Shown: positions 11,619-23,610, numbered from the stretch's first letter. The stretch: 64,000 bases of DNA from Varanus komodoensis (GCF_004798865.1 NW_025335269.1:17789045-17853044); one strand, 5' to 3'. A program made the numbers and translations. The notes: generated by a model from the sequence alone, not told the origin.

Positions 11619-12754
11619 CCGTATTTTTCGCTTTATAAGACGCACTTTTCCCCCCTCAAAAGTAAGGGGAAATGTCTGTGCGTCTTATAGAGCGAATGTG
11701 TGTGTGCCCAACGCCCGGGATGCTGCCGGCCGCCTGCACCACGTGGCACCACCTGGCCGGCATGCGCTTGGCATGCCCTGCTCCGCCCCCCCGGCGCAGG
11801 TGAGAGCTGTGCCGCTCAGGGGAAGGCGTGCGGAGGAGCTGTGGCCTTTAACCTGCCGGCCACACGGAGAACACGGAGAGACAGACTGCTCACCCCTACC
11901 GCCCGGGAAGACCTGCCGCTGCTGCTGTGCCACCCGGAAGACCACCGCCGGCACGCTGCCAACCCCACGTGGCACCACCTGGCTGGCACGCGCTCGGCGC
12001 GCCCTGCTCTGCTCCCCTCCTCCGGCGCAGGTAAGAGCTGTTAATCACAGGTCGGTGTGTGTTTTCAAATGGCAACCCGTCTTTTAATGAAGCCCATGGG
12101 AAAGTGATGGGGAATGTGCCTGTGATTATCAGGAAGCTTTCCATGGATCAGTTATCTGTTAGTTGATCAGACACATTTTTTTTAGGATCAGTGGATATTT
12201 GAACAGCATTACCTTCGTGTATGAAGTTTATTCTTCAAAGGCTTAGTCCACTGTGTGTTTGATTTACCGTACAATATCTCATTTTTTGTCAGAAGTTTTT
12301 TTCTATTATTTACTAGTAGGGCAGTGTGGACATTGCTGGCATTTTTAGATTTGTTATTGAATTGTCTGCAGCAGCTCTTGTATAACTGGTGTAGATTGTG
12401 GATTCCTTCAATAATTCCACTACTGACTAAGAAAGTGATGTCAGTGATTGTGAGCAACAGAACTTCATAAATTCTGACTCTAGCGATGATGAGTTCTATG
12501 GGTTCAATGAAAACTAGAAGAGTACTCGAACTTTAAAGTCTCTCTTTTGTTAATGACAGTGATGTTGGTTCTTAATGCCATTGTTGACTGCTGTTCACTT
12601 TACAAGGTTGAAATACGGTATTACTGTATTCTGTTATAGTTTATTAAATAGTTTAGTAAACTATTTGATTCAGAATATTTTTTTTCTTGTTTTCCTCCTC
12701 TAAAAACTAGGTGCGTCTTATGGTCAGGTGCGTCTTATAGAGCGAAAAATGCAG
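11619..12754 (+). mobile_element. TA-type DNA transposon with hairpin end (copy B)
   Basis: Ends are CCGTATTTTTCGCTTTATAA on the left and, reverse-complemented, CTGCATTTTTCGCTCTATAA on the right. The right end is followed by TA; the left flank is GA, one change away from TA. The left end folds: arms 11629-11645 and 11678-11694 are inverted copies with one mismatch. At about 11700-12035 lies a CpG-rich module that is not AT-rich like the rest. From 12060 the body is AT-rich. Near 12466-12515 one plus frame reads NSDSSDDEFYGF before a stop, which could be the acidic tail of a dead transposase. It is the inverted relative of the 17948 copy. Confidence 0.7.
11700..12035. repeat. GC-rich tandem-type module inside copy B
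   Basis: CpG-dense DNA with repeated words such as CGGCGCAGGT(G/A)AGAGCTGT (near 11792 and 12021), ACGTGGCACCACCTGG (near 11740 and 11967) and GGCATGC/GGCACGC. About one and a half to two diverged units are present. The same words in reverse orientation form the larger module at 18121-18735. Frames across it are open only because of base composition. Confidence 0.65.
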
Positions 12755-12756
12755 TA

Positions 12757-15700
12757 ATTGTAGCATCATTGTGTGGTCCTGGTGAACAGTTGATAGAACA
12801 GTTAATTAAAACTATTAGGAAGTGCTTTATCCAATAGGCACAGCCCTATTGTCCCTACTCGCAATGCATGTAAGCCTCTGAACTCCAAATCTTTGCCACC
12901 ATGGCAATTCATGCCTTGCATTTAATCTGAATTGTGACTTTGGGCCATTTAGATGAAGCACCACAGAAGTGGAGGGAAGAATCTTATGGTTCCATTTGGA
13001 TAGACCATAAACTGTTCCCCCGCCTGCCATGTCCTTTCTTCTGATCTTTAAGGCTGGTTTGTGACCAGCACAAATTTTTCTATATCAGCTATTGGGAGGC
13101 AGGGATTCATAGTCTTGGCAATTAGGTAAAAGGACCTTAGAGCTAGGAGTTCAAATAAACCTATACCCCCTGCCAGATGATATGGGGATGCCATGGCACA
13201 CTGCCTTAAGGTAGGTCCTACCTATTCAGGCCATTCAAATAGCACAATACCAACACCTGAGTTTATTTTGAAAATAGATTTGGATGAGATTGAGAAGCAG
13301 CGAGTATTTTCCTGACCACTCTTCCAGAAGACTTTTCCCATGACACAACCCTGCTATCATCTGTTCATGCCTTTGTCTACATAGAGGACTCTACATAAGC
13401 CTAGAATACTTTTTCAAATGCTTTTGTATCCCTCCAAGGGACCCACATGGGAGGGGCTTCCATGTTCTTCAAAGAGTGGACTGTGTGACTTTTGTATCGC
13501 TAAAAATGAGGAATGCATTGCAAAACAGAAGATCTTGATTGGTATACATGTGCAAAGGTCGACTCACAAGTGTAGAAGCAGTCAGAAATAATTACTCAGT
13601 TTAAATAGAAATGTAATGCATCTCACAACAGTAGGAAAGACTGTCACCAGGTGATCTGTACAACTGCTTAGCTTGCTGCCCAGGTGCTTAAAGTGGATGG
13701 GCAACTGTAAGGTTTCTGCTTTACCATTTTGGATCCAGACTTGGACTGGACAGACCTTCAGACAGAGGATGCCTTCAAAAAGAGAATGGTGCACTGACAG
13801 TTCTAAATGCATATCACTGTTCTTTGTAATGTAGAACATAGTCACTCTAAAGCAATACTCAAGGGATCATTTCTTCCAGACCAATATATGCCATAATCAA
13901 ATAAGGTCTCAAGTGAAGTGATCTAGGTAACCAAAGCAAGGCAATATTGATCAAATCCCTATTTCTGTTCATCATGTATATGACTTGAATGCCTTAAGAC
14001 ACTGCAAGTGTTGACAGAAAAGGCCCAGCCAGCCAGCCCCAAAAAGAATTAACAAAATAAAAGTTAGTAATAAAACAGATTTAAAAGATAAATCTGTAAT
14101 CATTACAGAATGACTCCTGTTGAATTTGCAGAAATTGATACTGGTTGATTGGAGGAAGGGGTGCTGAATATTCAGTTTCTGTATGGTTTGTTGCCTTTCA
14201 CTGATGCTTAATGCAGCAAGTGATATGTATTACCAACTACAAACATAAGCTTTTGCTGCACACCCACACAATTCAGAAATCACAAGAAAAAAGTAGCTAA
14301 ATGACAAGAATAATAACTCATTGTTGAAATATAGTAATGATGGTGGGCATGATTCATAAGCAGTTGGGGTTTGTTGTACTGTAAACTTAGAAATTTAAGA
14401 GGATTGTCAACATCTACTCTTTCTACTTCCCCTTTTAAGGCAGAAATATGCCCCAAAGAATGTCAATTTCCTCACTTAGTCATAACCTTCACTAATTGAT
14501 AGTTACACTGATCGTGTATGGAGGTCCTTTTATATGAAATAGAAGCGTTGCCATTCAAGCATTCAACAGGAAACAACTATGTCTCATCATTCACATAGTC
14601 TAGCAGTAAATGAATTTCATTGGGGATTATGAGCTTGCACATTATGAGAAGGCTTCCTTTAGGAAATGCTTTATAAAGCAGTCTTAAACTGTCCGCACAA
14701 CACTCTCTTCTATGGCGATGCAGTCTCCAGCAAGATATAATTGTTTCAGTGATTCAATATTATTTTGACTAAGGAATCCCCTTGAACAATTTCAGCACAG
14801 AGAAAATTAATGGTAGAATTGATATTGTGTTGCACTTGTAGTAGTAAAATTTCTGAAACCAGTTAACTCAGCTGCTGTGATCCCATGGAATGTTCACAAA
14901 GATTCCAAGTGCCAGGAAACAAAGCTGATAGCATGTTTGCAATCAAATTTCCATGAAGAAAGAGGAAACTGATAACTGGTTCAGGACTGAATCCTCATAT
15001 AGAACCTAGGAACAGTAGGGTTGATGGGCAGGCTGAGGATTTGAAAGAGATTTTGGTAGATAAGGAAGCTGGGAGCTATAGAGCACAGAAGCAAGCTGGC
15101 TGAAAAGAATGTAGGTAGCAGGCAGCAGACAACAGATGAGGGACTGAAATAGATGTTTGTGGGCAAAAGAGATATGGAACCAAAACAAAAGGTGTTAATA
15201 GGTGAGATGAAAATGGTGCCAAAATTCACATTGACTAGTGAGTTCTTTGTAAACAAAATCAATGTTAAGAGTGCAAAGGATGGATGGTAATACCAACAGG
15301 GCTTATGGAAAGGTAACTTTCACAGAGGGGCATATATCAAACTGAAATGGGTGAACCACAATGGCTTTATATTCATCTTACATGGGAGCAAGCAATGCTG
15401 ATTTGTATTTACTACTCGCACATACACAATACATTTGTATTGACACATTCCCTATGAGGAAGGGGTGCACTTCACATGCAGACTAATTTCAAACTTTGAA
15501 AAAGATAAAAAATTATTGGAAGTCCTAACCTGCTTTTAAACAGCAGCAACCAACAAACCCGTCAAAAGTCTACTTGGAAATTTGGATATACAGAAGAAAA
15601 CATGGATATCAGCTCAGTATCTCATGAGATATTCTATCTTTCTAGAGCATTTATACTTAATACAGATACATCGGTCTAGTTCAATTGCGAGAAAGAAGAA

Positions 15701-16651
15701 TATTTTAGCAAGATTTTAAATTTTATTATCAGAACAGAAACCTCTGTAGCTTCTGTCATGGTTTCAAAATAATGCAACTTCAACATCAAGATGCATCCCT
15801 TCAGTGAAAACAATCTGGCCCATTTTAAACAAGATAAAAGCATCAATGCACCCAAAATATTAAGATTTAAAAATATTTATAGAAAAAAGTTGAATAATCT
15901 GTAGCACTCTGTTTCTATTCACACCGTCACCAACCTTTTTTTGCTGCACTAAGAACATTAGTACCAGCAACAATTCAGTTACAAAGTGTGCCTCCACGAA
16001 ACATCCTAAAGCAAGTTATTATTGTACATAAGCCTCAAGCAAAAAATTACCAGTCCCTGCCTATACTCATAGCCACCAAAAAAGAGTTCCTACCAGCCGC
16101 TAATCCCAAACTTAGGTTCTCCTCCTTTTCCTTTGCTTACCTTTCAACTGAAAATGGAAGGAGCAGTTACAGCATGTGGAAAACAAAAAGGAGACAGGGA
16201 TTTCCCCCTTCCCTTCAAGCTTTAACCAACCAATTTACTGAGGCTCCATCTTACGCGTTCTTTGCATGAAGAAGAATGTATCCTTTACATGGGTTTCTTT
16301 TTTCTCTGGAGTTGTCCTTCTCTGTCTTTCCATATATTCCAATATTCTAGCACAAGGTGGCACTGTGGTATACCTGCATCAGGATAGCGGAATTGCAAGA
16401 TGCACAAGATGTACTTTCAGGTCTATTGCACATTTGAAATGTAACAGCTGACTTTCCTCACTCTAAAAAGAACCCAGCCCTGTGAAAATGGATAAATAAT
16501 ACCGAAGTGACCCGGAAAGCTGACAGCATATTGAAAAGGTCCCACACATTCAGTGAGTACAATAAACCCCTTGTGCAGCATATGCTATGCTGTCTGGATA
16601 TGTGAATTAGCAACACATGGTAGTGCGGAAGCTCAGACAAACTTGGGATAG
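12757..16651. other. Unique AT-rich non-coding DNA
   Basis: No transposon, repeat family or coding exon was recognised over nearly 3.9 kb. Open frames are shorter than 100 codons and lack any family signature. Confidence 0.5.
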
Positions 16652-16980
16652 CTATTTTTTTATTTTTAATTATGCAAAAACAAGCCACTTACAGCAGCAA
16701 CATTAAACATTAAAGTCAACAAGAAAGCTACCATGAACCCATTAAAACAACCTAAAAACAATGTAGAAGGCCAAGTTTAAAAGATGTCCGTTGACACCAT
16801 TTCTAAAATAAACACAAGCAGAGAGTGTGGCTTTGAGGAAGAGCGCATGCCACAATTTGGGGGCAACGCAGGAGAAAGCCTTCTCATGCCAGTCTGTCCT
16901 GCGGATATCTGTGAAAGGGCTTCTCTTGCAGATTTTAATAACCAGGTAGGTTGATAGCAAGCCAAGTGATCCAACCTAAT
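16652..16980 (-). mobile_element. LINE 3' region, reptile CR1/L2 type
   Basis: A T-rich start is followed by CCATTAAAACAACCTAAAAA, AAGGCCAAG, GAGTGTGGCTTTGAGGAAG, CCACAATTTGGGGGCAACGC and GAGAAAGCCTTCTC, ending near GGGCTTCTCTTGCAGATTTT and AGGTTGATAGCAAGCC. I recall this ordered set of words from LINE 3' sequences that are abundant in squamates. The T-rich side is the 3' tail, so the copy reads on the minus strand. Confidence 0.6.
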
Positions 16981-17945
16981 TTCACAAGTATGCAAACTTG
17001 ATTTATACCTTACACTTTCCTTTTGATAATACTGTTTTAAAGTTGTCAGCTATTTTACAGAACAGACTATGAGAAAGTATTTTTATGTATAGCTTAATAT
17101 TTCCATGAAAAAACAAGCTGCCTATGTCAATATATACCAGCCAAACCGAGAATTCAAATGGCTCTTTGAATTTATTTTGCAGTTTGTGCCTTGCCACAGG
17201 TGCCTGCTTGCATTTCTCAAACATCTGACATTTACCCAATCTGGCGCTTCCATTGAACAAGTCTGGCCACCCTGGATATATATGCTTAACATTTCTACAC
17301 ATCAATGATAAAAGCAAAGAAAAGGGACACCAGAAGGAAATGATCGTACCTTTAGTAATCAAGTATTTGCTAAAATAAGGTCATTAAGGGAGATTCCTTT
17401 TCAGACTATTCTAAGTATATATCTTTTGTAATCACTACATTCCTAAATACTGACTACAAACACTCTCACAGTTCTTCTAATTCAGCAAGAGTATACTGAA
17501 GTAATCATACCCTTGCAATTTAGAAACTCTTTTGACTTTAATAATATATGACTTTGAAATGGCACCTCTAGACTGAAGGGATATTTGAATTTGTCATTGA
17601 ATTCTTATCTAATTTCAACAGATTTCTCTTGTTTAAATGCCCGAGGAATGAGTGATAAAGTTGACAGCAGAAAATTATTATATTGTAACTTCACAAAGCA
17701 AAGCCTGAGTTTCAGTGACAGATCTTTTTTTATTCTGTTTTTTGCATTAGTAAGCAAAAAGCTGAAAATGTGTTATCACATTCTGAACCATCAGAACTGT
17801 TGAAAATGCATTGCCGAAGTAATAATGTTAGAACTTGTGTGATAGGGGAAATGCTGCAATGAAAGAAACATATTTATACTAAAAAGAAAGAACACAGTGT
17901 TTAGCAAAGATTCCTATTTTTTACACCTCTGTGCATTCACACATA
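16981..17945. other. Unique AT-rich DNA
   Basis: No gene or known repeat is seen. Reading frames are short and of low complexity. Confidence 0.45.
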
Positions 17946-17947
17946 TA

Positions 17948-18812
17948 CCGCATTTTTTGCTCTATAAGACGCACCTGACCATAAGACAAACCTAGTTTTT
18001 AGAGGAGGGATCCATGGAAAGCTTCCTGATAATCACAGGAACATTCCCCATCACTTCCCCGTGCGCTTCATTAAAAGATGGGTTGCCATTTGAAAACACA
18101 CACCGACCTGTGATTAACAGCTCTCACCTGCGCCGGAGGAGGGGGGCGGAGCAGGATGTGCCAAGCGAGTGCCGGCTGTGGTCTTCTGGGCGGCACGGCA
18201 GCAGCAGGTCTTCCCGGGCAGTGGGGGTAAGTAGTCCGTCTCTCCGTGCGGCCGGCGGGTAAAAGCCCGCAGCTCCTCCTCTTCCACACCGCTACCCCTT
18301 AGCGGCACAGCTCTCACCTGCGCCGGGGGGGTGGAGCAGGGCATGCCGAGTGCATGCCGGCCAGGTGGTGCCATGTGGTGCAGCCGGGCCGGCAGCATGC
18401 CAGCGGTGGTCTTCCGGGCGGTGCAGCTGCAGGTCTTCCCGGGTGGTGGGGGTGAGCAGTCCGTCTTTCCGTGCGGCCGGTGGGATAAAGCCCGCGGCTC
18501 CTCCTCCTCTGCGGCAGGTCTTCCCGGGCGGTGGGGTAAGCAGTCCGTCTCTCCGTGCGGCCGGTGGGTTAAAGCCTGTGGCTCCTCCTCCTCCACACTG
18601 CTCCCCCTGAGTGGCACAGCTCTCACCTGCACCGGGGGGGGGGGTGCAGCAGGGCGTGCCGAGCGCGTGCTGGCCAGGTGGTGCCACGTGGTGCAGGCGG
18701 GCTGGCAGCGTCCTGGGCGTTGGGCACACACACATTTGCTCTATAAGACGAATTGACATTTCCCCTTACTTTTGAGGGGGGAAAAGTGTGTCTTATAGAG
18801 CGAAAAATATGG
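17948..18812 (-). mobile_element. TA-flanked DNA transposon with hairpin end (copy C)
   Basis: Inverted ends are CCGCATTTTTTGCTCTATAA (left) and, on the opposite strand, CCATATTTTTCGCTCTATAA (right). Both are directly flanked by TA (17946-17947 and 18813-18814). The right end folds into the same hairpin as the left end of copy B, so C is inverted relative to B. Near 18010-18120 it shares the block with TTCCATGGAAAGC-like start and CACACACCGACCTGTG with B at 12035-12150. The centre is a long CpG-rich tandem module. No transposase is readable. Confidence 0.8.
18121..18735. repeat. CpG-rich tandem module inside copy C
   Basis: Words recur in order: CAGCTCTCACCTGC(G/A)CCGG near 18118, 18310 and 18619; GCAGGTCTTCCCGGGC/T near 18204, 18429 and 18515; and GTCCGTCT(C/T)TCCGTGCGGCC near 18235, 18461 and 18545. 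There are therefore about two and a half to three diverged units, with an extra partial unit in the middle. Open frames of 141-205 codons cross it but have repeat composition and no protein family features. Confidence 0.7.
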
Positions 18813-18814
18813 TA

Positions 18815-19189
18815 TTTGAAAGGTGATGTAACCCAAGAATAATGATATAATTTTATTTTATTATTTTTATTTTATTAAAACATTTTTATTTATTCATTGT
18901 GGTTTTCCCCTTAAGAATAGCTTGTCTAGCTTCATTTTGCTTGTTTCACAGATTGTACTCCACTTTATACTCCAAGGACTTTCTAAGCAGGTCCTATCGA
19001 CTGAAATATATTATCTTGGATCCAGACTGTCCAGACTGTCTTGGATCCATGCTTCACCTCATTTTCATTGAAAGCACTGGAACTTATTTATTCCATTGAT
19101 GGGACTGCTGGACAACAAGATGGTGGTCTGAAGATGGAACTGTACCTGCTGCTGCTGTGGAATAGGGAAAATATCAGGGCAACTGACAC
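18815..19189. other. AT-rich spacer between MITE and LINE
   Basis: An ATTTT-rich segment near 18850-18890 leads into DNA that may belong to the 5' part of the LINE fossil downstream. No frame here can be tied to a LINE protein with confidence. Confidence 0.35.
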
Positions 19190-20165
19190 AAATACTCCTG
19201 AATATCCTTTCCTTTTTGTGGAACCCATTCGACCCCTTTATATATGAGTTGAGTGCCATGAAGCAACGTGGGAGATGACTGGAATGCAGGTAAAGAAATA
19301 TGAGTGACACCTACTCTGTAGCAGTGATGAAGCAAAGATGATTTCTTTCACCACTCTCAGTGACAACCACTGGAATGTTTCTGAATGGTTCAGGGACTCT
19401 AGGGTTCAGGTCCAGTGAACAATATGTAAAAATCCTCAGCAGCATGCTTTGACATGCCTGCAAAATATTTTGATTGGAAAATCACTCATACTCGTCATGA
19501 TTTAATTTCCACAGTTCAGACAGCTCAATCTGTGCAGTTGTCCAAGACACTGTCCAGGATACTGCTGGATGACTTCCAGTTTTAAAGCCCTGAGGATGCA
19601 GATCAGGTCCTCAGTGAAATCCAAACAACTTCCATTGGCTTGCCCCCTGCCCCTAATGGCTTCTTATGTCTAGCAGGCAGGTGATGATTGAATGGGTTGG
19701 TGATTTTTCTTTTCTTTTCTTATGAGACTGAGTGGCCCACATCTGTCTAAAAGAGGCAGTCATGACTACTGGGGAAAAGAATCATTGGATCCAGAAGAGC
19801 TAAGAAATTATAGACCAGTGATAGCATTCCCTTCTTGTGCAAAGCAATATCCAATGAGGTCCAGACACTCTTAGCTAAACCAATTTTCTAGGTAAGGGTT
19901 TAGGCTTGTTTTTGCACTGAAACTGACAAGCACAGTGCGATCCTCTTGACTCTTTTGGACTTCTCAGCAACTTTCAATACTATCAGTTGTACTATTCTTC
20001 TAGAGACTAAGTTGGGTGTGAGTGTTACAGCTTTAGAGTAGGTCCGCTCACACTTGGATGGCCATTTCCAGAAAGTAGTGCTGGGAAAATTCTACTAGAT
20101 ATTTAGAACGCAATGTTATCAGTATTCTGATCACACACCAGAGTGTGCGCGCGCGAGCTCTCTCT

Positions 20166-20212
<47 letters not shown>

Positions 20213-20420
20213 ACATCCCTGTGAATATTTAATTGGGGCCTGACCATGGTAATGGGCTAAATGAAGGCCAAAAAACTAAAGCTTCACCCAGACAAGTTGG
20301 AGGTACAGTTAGTGAGTGGTTTGTCTGTCTGGGTGAGCAGTGCCCCACCTGCTCTGGATAGGTTTAGATTCCCCCTGAAAGGGTTGTAGCCTGGGAATGT
20401 GTTCTGCAGCATGGAACACA
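19190..20420 (+). mobile_element. LINE reverse transcriptase fossil (L2/CR1-like)
   Basis: The decayed coding strand still reads, in separate frames, ESLDPEELRNYRPV near 19780-19825 (the LDPEEL-NYRPVS motif before RT block 1), LLDFSATFNTISCTILLE near 19953-20010 (RT motif A, normally LLDLSAAFDTIDH), and KAKKLKLHPDKLEV near 20264-20305 (the -NKLKLNPDKTEV- segment after the catalytic YADD block). The catalytic YADD region is not readable: a microsatellite at 20143-20215 and lost sequence lie in its place. Upstream, SFTTLSDNHWNVSEWF near 19340-19390 may be linker. Frames shift and stops are frequent, so it is long dead. Clade L2 or CR1 cannot be separated by eye. Confidence 0.8.
20143..20215. 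repeat. Compound (CG)n-(CT)n-(CA)n microsatellite
   Basis: GTGTGCGCGCGCGAG runs into CTCTCTC and then about 20 CA units with one interruption. Alternating purine-pyrimidine DNA of this length is a candidate for Z-form. It interrupts the LINE fossil. Confidence 0.85.
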
Positions 20421-20955
20421 TTTTACCATCTTGGGATGCTTTGTGTCATGGAACCTCTCCCAAAAAACTATGTACCATCCTTTAAGCATTTGCAGTAAAA
20501 TTGTACAGATCACAACTAGCTTGTAGTCTGTGCCGTTTTCTCCTGATAGAACCCTCAGCAGATGCCTTGCTCAAGTGTCTTTTATAGGGTATAACACTTA
20601 CTTTGTGGTTGTTCAGAGAGCAGAGCAAAACAATTGTATTTGGTGCAGGTGTTTTTCTAAGAAGTCTTTGCACTCTTTGTTGTGCTAACAGGTAAACACA
20701 GCTATGTTTTTTGCTTTAACACATCCCCTGTTGTGATATAACTATGGATGTGCAAACCCACTTCCTTCTTGTTGTGAAGTTTTCCATGCACACTATCAGT
20801 AGTTGCATATGCCACAATTTACATATTAAGTCTTCATTTTGCATTAAGTCCTGCTGGAGAGATAAGATTTCTGGCAATTTTGAAGTCATAGTACAAAGTA
20901 CAAAGTTTTTCCAGAAAAAAAAAGTAATACTCTTAGTTTGGGTTGTAGACGACTC
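20421..20955. other. Unclassified DNA downstream of the LINE
   Basis: It may include the LINE 3' untranslated region, but no diagnostic word was found. Nothing gene-like is seen. Confidence 0.35.
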
Positions 20956-20959
20956 TGAC

Positions 20960-21054
20960 TTTGGACAGGCTTCAGCTCCCATCAAGCTCAGCCAGCATGA
21001 TCAATGGTTAAGAATGCTGGATGTTACAGCCCAAAATATCCAGAGAACACCTGG
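20960..21054. mobile_element. Palindromic MITE fragment, squamate type
   Basis: CAGCTCCCATCAAGCTCAGC, CCAGCATGATCAATGGTTAAG and a reverse half with ATGCTGGATGTTACAGCCCA, then CAGAGAACACCTGG, form an imperfect palindrome. I recall a common sauropsid element of the form 'ttggactacaactcccatcat...ccagc...tggtcaatgg...gatgggagttgtagtccaa...ctgg'. Part of the same element appears at 53874-53950. It is probably hAT-derived; that is inferred from recalled termini, not seen here. Confidence 0.5.
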
Positions 21055-23494
21055 AACACATATTCTATTATGGAACGTATGTTCTGTTATGTATAACTTG
21101 GCTTGCTCATAAAGTTAACATTAAAATTAAAACTTCTTAAAGTTCAACTAGCAAGGCTGCAAAGTTTCTGAGCAAAGCAAGATACATGTAATCATTTTAG
21201 GGTCTTATTTTATGTGTGACCAAAGGGAACTCCCTGAAAGATCTGAATCATCCAAACAAGGAGAAGCAGGAAGAACCAGACATGAGGAAAACTTATGAAC
21301 AACGACTGTTCCTGTTTGTAAGGAAGTTTACGAACATTCCTAAACTTAGTTCCTGTTTGTGGTGTGGTGTTTAGGAAAACTGGTCCAAAGGGAAAAATTT
21401 AAAGATGCGATACAGCTGGGAAAGGCATAGTTTTCTCCAGTGGTGGAGTCAAACCCATGCCTACACTATAGGAACCAGGTTACTGAGGGCAGGGGGTTAA
21501 CCAGGGGTGATTTATTCTGTGGCGGCAGTTTTACAGCTGAGGGAGCATTCCCTAGCAGTGATAAGCTAATTGAGAACTTGTGACAGTGAATTCTATAGAC
21601 CCATAGTTATTTTTTTAAAAGAATGAAAGGAAGGAAGCTAGGATAAGCCACATGCTGTTTTGCCACATTTCTTTCATTTGTGAGTTTCAAATTAGCACTA
21701 CATTATTTGCTACAGCTTCTACCCAGAGCAAGCCCACAAACACGGGACTAGAAATGCAAAGTTCAGGCAAGAATCCATCTTGCTTACAGTCACTGGGCTA
21801 CTTCTCTGCACTCAGCCCTGTCTAGGAAGTCAACTGAGCTGAGCTGGGATCATTCACAAATGCTTGGGAACACCAGCAGCTTCTTTGTGCAAAGTACACA
21901 CAGTCTACAAGCTGCATGTGCAGAAGTAGAACTCTGCTTGCAAAGTGTGTGAGGAGCCTGGCCTCATGGACTTGCCTGGACTCACTTCCAACCAGAATGC
22001 CCATGAGAGTGTCTGGCACAAGGCAGACTTAGGGCAGAGAGAAAGCAGGCTGAAGCAAGTGGAGCTCAGCTGAGCAAATCTGACATTGTGGATCCCTAAA
22101 CCAGATTCTTCGTGCATCGCTACACAGGACTCTTTAGATCAAAATGGAAACAGTCGGGAATGCACATTTCCCCCAGATTATGACATGGTGACTCTGCTCA
22201 ATTGTTGGAAAACTGAACAAAATTTGTATCGATAAAAGATGCATTTGATCAAAAATAGAAATAGTATAGATATTCTTGGAATCTTTCAAAAAGAAAAAAT
22301 GTCCCCTACCCACAGCTTCATTGTCTCAAGAAATTTTATTTCTCTAGTTTTTTTAAATATTAAAAATATTACTTGATTGCACAATTTTTAGTAATCATTT
22401 GGGGGCAGCAGTAAATGCTGTGCAACAATTTATAAACACTTTGTCTTGAATATTTTATTCATCATTCTAAAAGAAAATAACTCTTCATCCAAAGCTGTTC
22501 AATGTTTTTAATTTTTCTCCTGATATCTTCCAGTTTTCTATCTTGGCCTTCACATCTCTAATTCCTTCAGAATAGCTCTGAAATGTGTGGGCAAAAGAGT
22601 GACTCATTGTGAATGTCATCTCTATTGTGAAGGGAGCGTTCCAATCTCACTGCAATGGTCCTGACATGGGGACTGGCAGTTCCACAATTTCTATGTGCAG
22701 CCTTTGGACACAATTTTCTGAGTTTGCAAAAGTTGCTGCCCATCCAAATGCATTGTGTGACCAGAATGTTCAATGTCTGCATAGCCACATCAGTATTTTT
22801 TTCTGTGATCAGCTCACATACTAATTTGTCTTCTGTTGATCATTTCTTCTTGATGCAAATCAAAACAGATAAAAGTAGACATAAGAAAGGACTGAGATAC
22901 TTGTGCACTTTAGTGGAACTGCAGTCTTATTCCACATAATAAGTAAAACACTGCAATTGCCACGATAGGCTCCCCAGACGTTTTATTAAAGAATGACTCT
23001 GCTAGGTTAAATGACAGAACCTGGAAAGTACAGCATCACATAGAAGCACTCCCTTGATCACCTATAGTTCCATAAAACTAACTAAAATATGTATTGATCA
23101 TCCATGGACTCTATAGCAATGGCAGGAAAATGCAACGAAAAGATGGAAAATAGATTTGTATCCTATTTGTTAGAGATTGTGGTTCAATTTACATGAGATT
23201 TAAACCTTGGAATGGAAATTTGAAAAACCTAGCACAGTTTATTATACTGTAACATGTACTTTGATATTCTGAACATACAGAATTCATGGGATTAAAAGCT
23301 CAAATTGCCTAAACACAGACAACATGTTAATAAACTAAAAACAATAACTATAAGGGTACCGCTGATGAGTTTGATCAACAGTTCAACATGCAGAAGACAA
23401 TGGCAGAGGTCAGGGAGGAAAATTGCACATGCAGTACCAAGAGTATCATTTCAGATTTCAAAGATTTTGTCACAGTACTGAAGTTGCCATATCA
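21055..23494. other. Unique non-coding DNA
   Basis: No transposon or exon is recognised. One minus-strand frame near 22567-22788 is 73 codons long without any known motif. Otherwise the DNA is AT-rich and featureless. Confidence 0.45.
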
Positions 23495-23610
23495 ATATCG
23501 TCCCCGTCCCGTCCCATCCCATCCTATCCCATCCCATTTCTTTGTCACCCAATAGCCAAAGCTATCTGGGTGGTTTACAACAAACTATAAAACGAAACAA
23601 TACTCATCAT
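23495..23610 (-). mobile_element. LINE tail fragment with (TCCCA)n tract
   Basis: A variable TCCCA/TCCCG pentamer tract at about 23500-23538 precedes TTTGTCACCCAATAGCCAAA, GCTATCTGGGTGGTTTACAA and an A-rich end. This 'caccca-(a)-tagccaaagc..ctgggtggtttacaa' pattern is a frequent reptile LINE 3' end; a second copy is at 36868-36925. Simple repeat at the left marks the tail, giving minus orientation. Confidence 0.55.

Noticed and set aside
18114-18759. Open frames of 205, 155 and 141 codons in copy C
   Set aside because: They lie wholly inside the GC-rich tandem module of a DNA transposon, occur in several frames on both strands, and repeat with the DNA units. No transposase or other motif is present.
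22567-22788. Minus-strand frame of 73 codons with several cysteines and histidines
   Set aside because: Spacing does not fit a zinc finger and no family is recognised; the surrounding DNA shows no splice or repeat structure.
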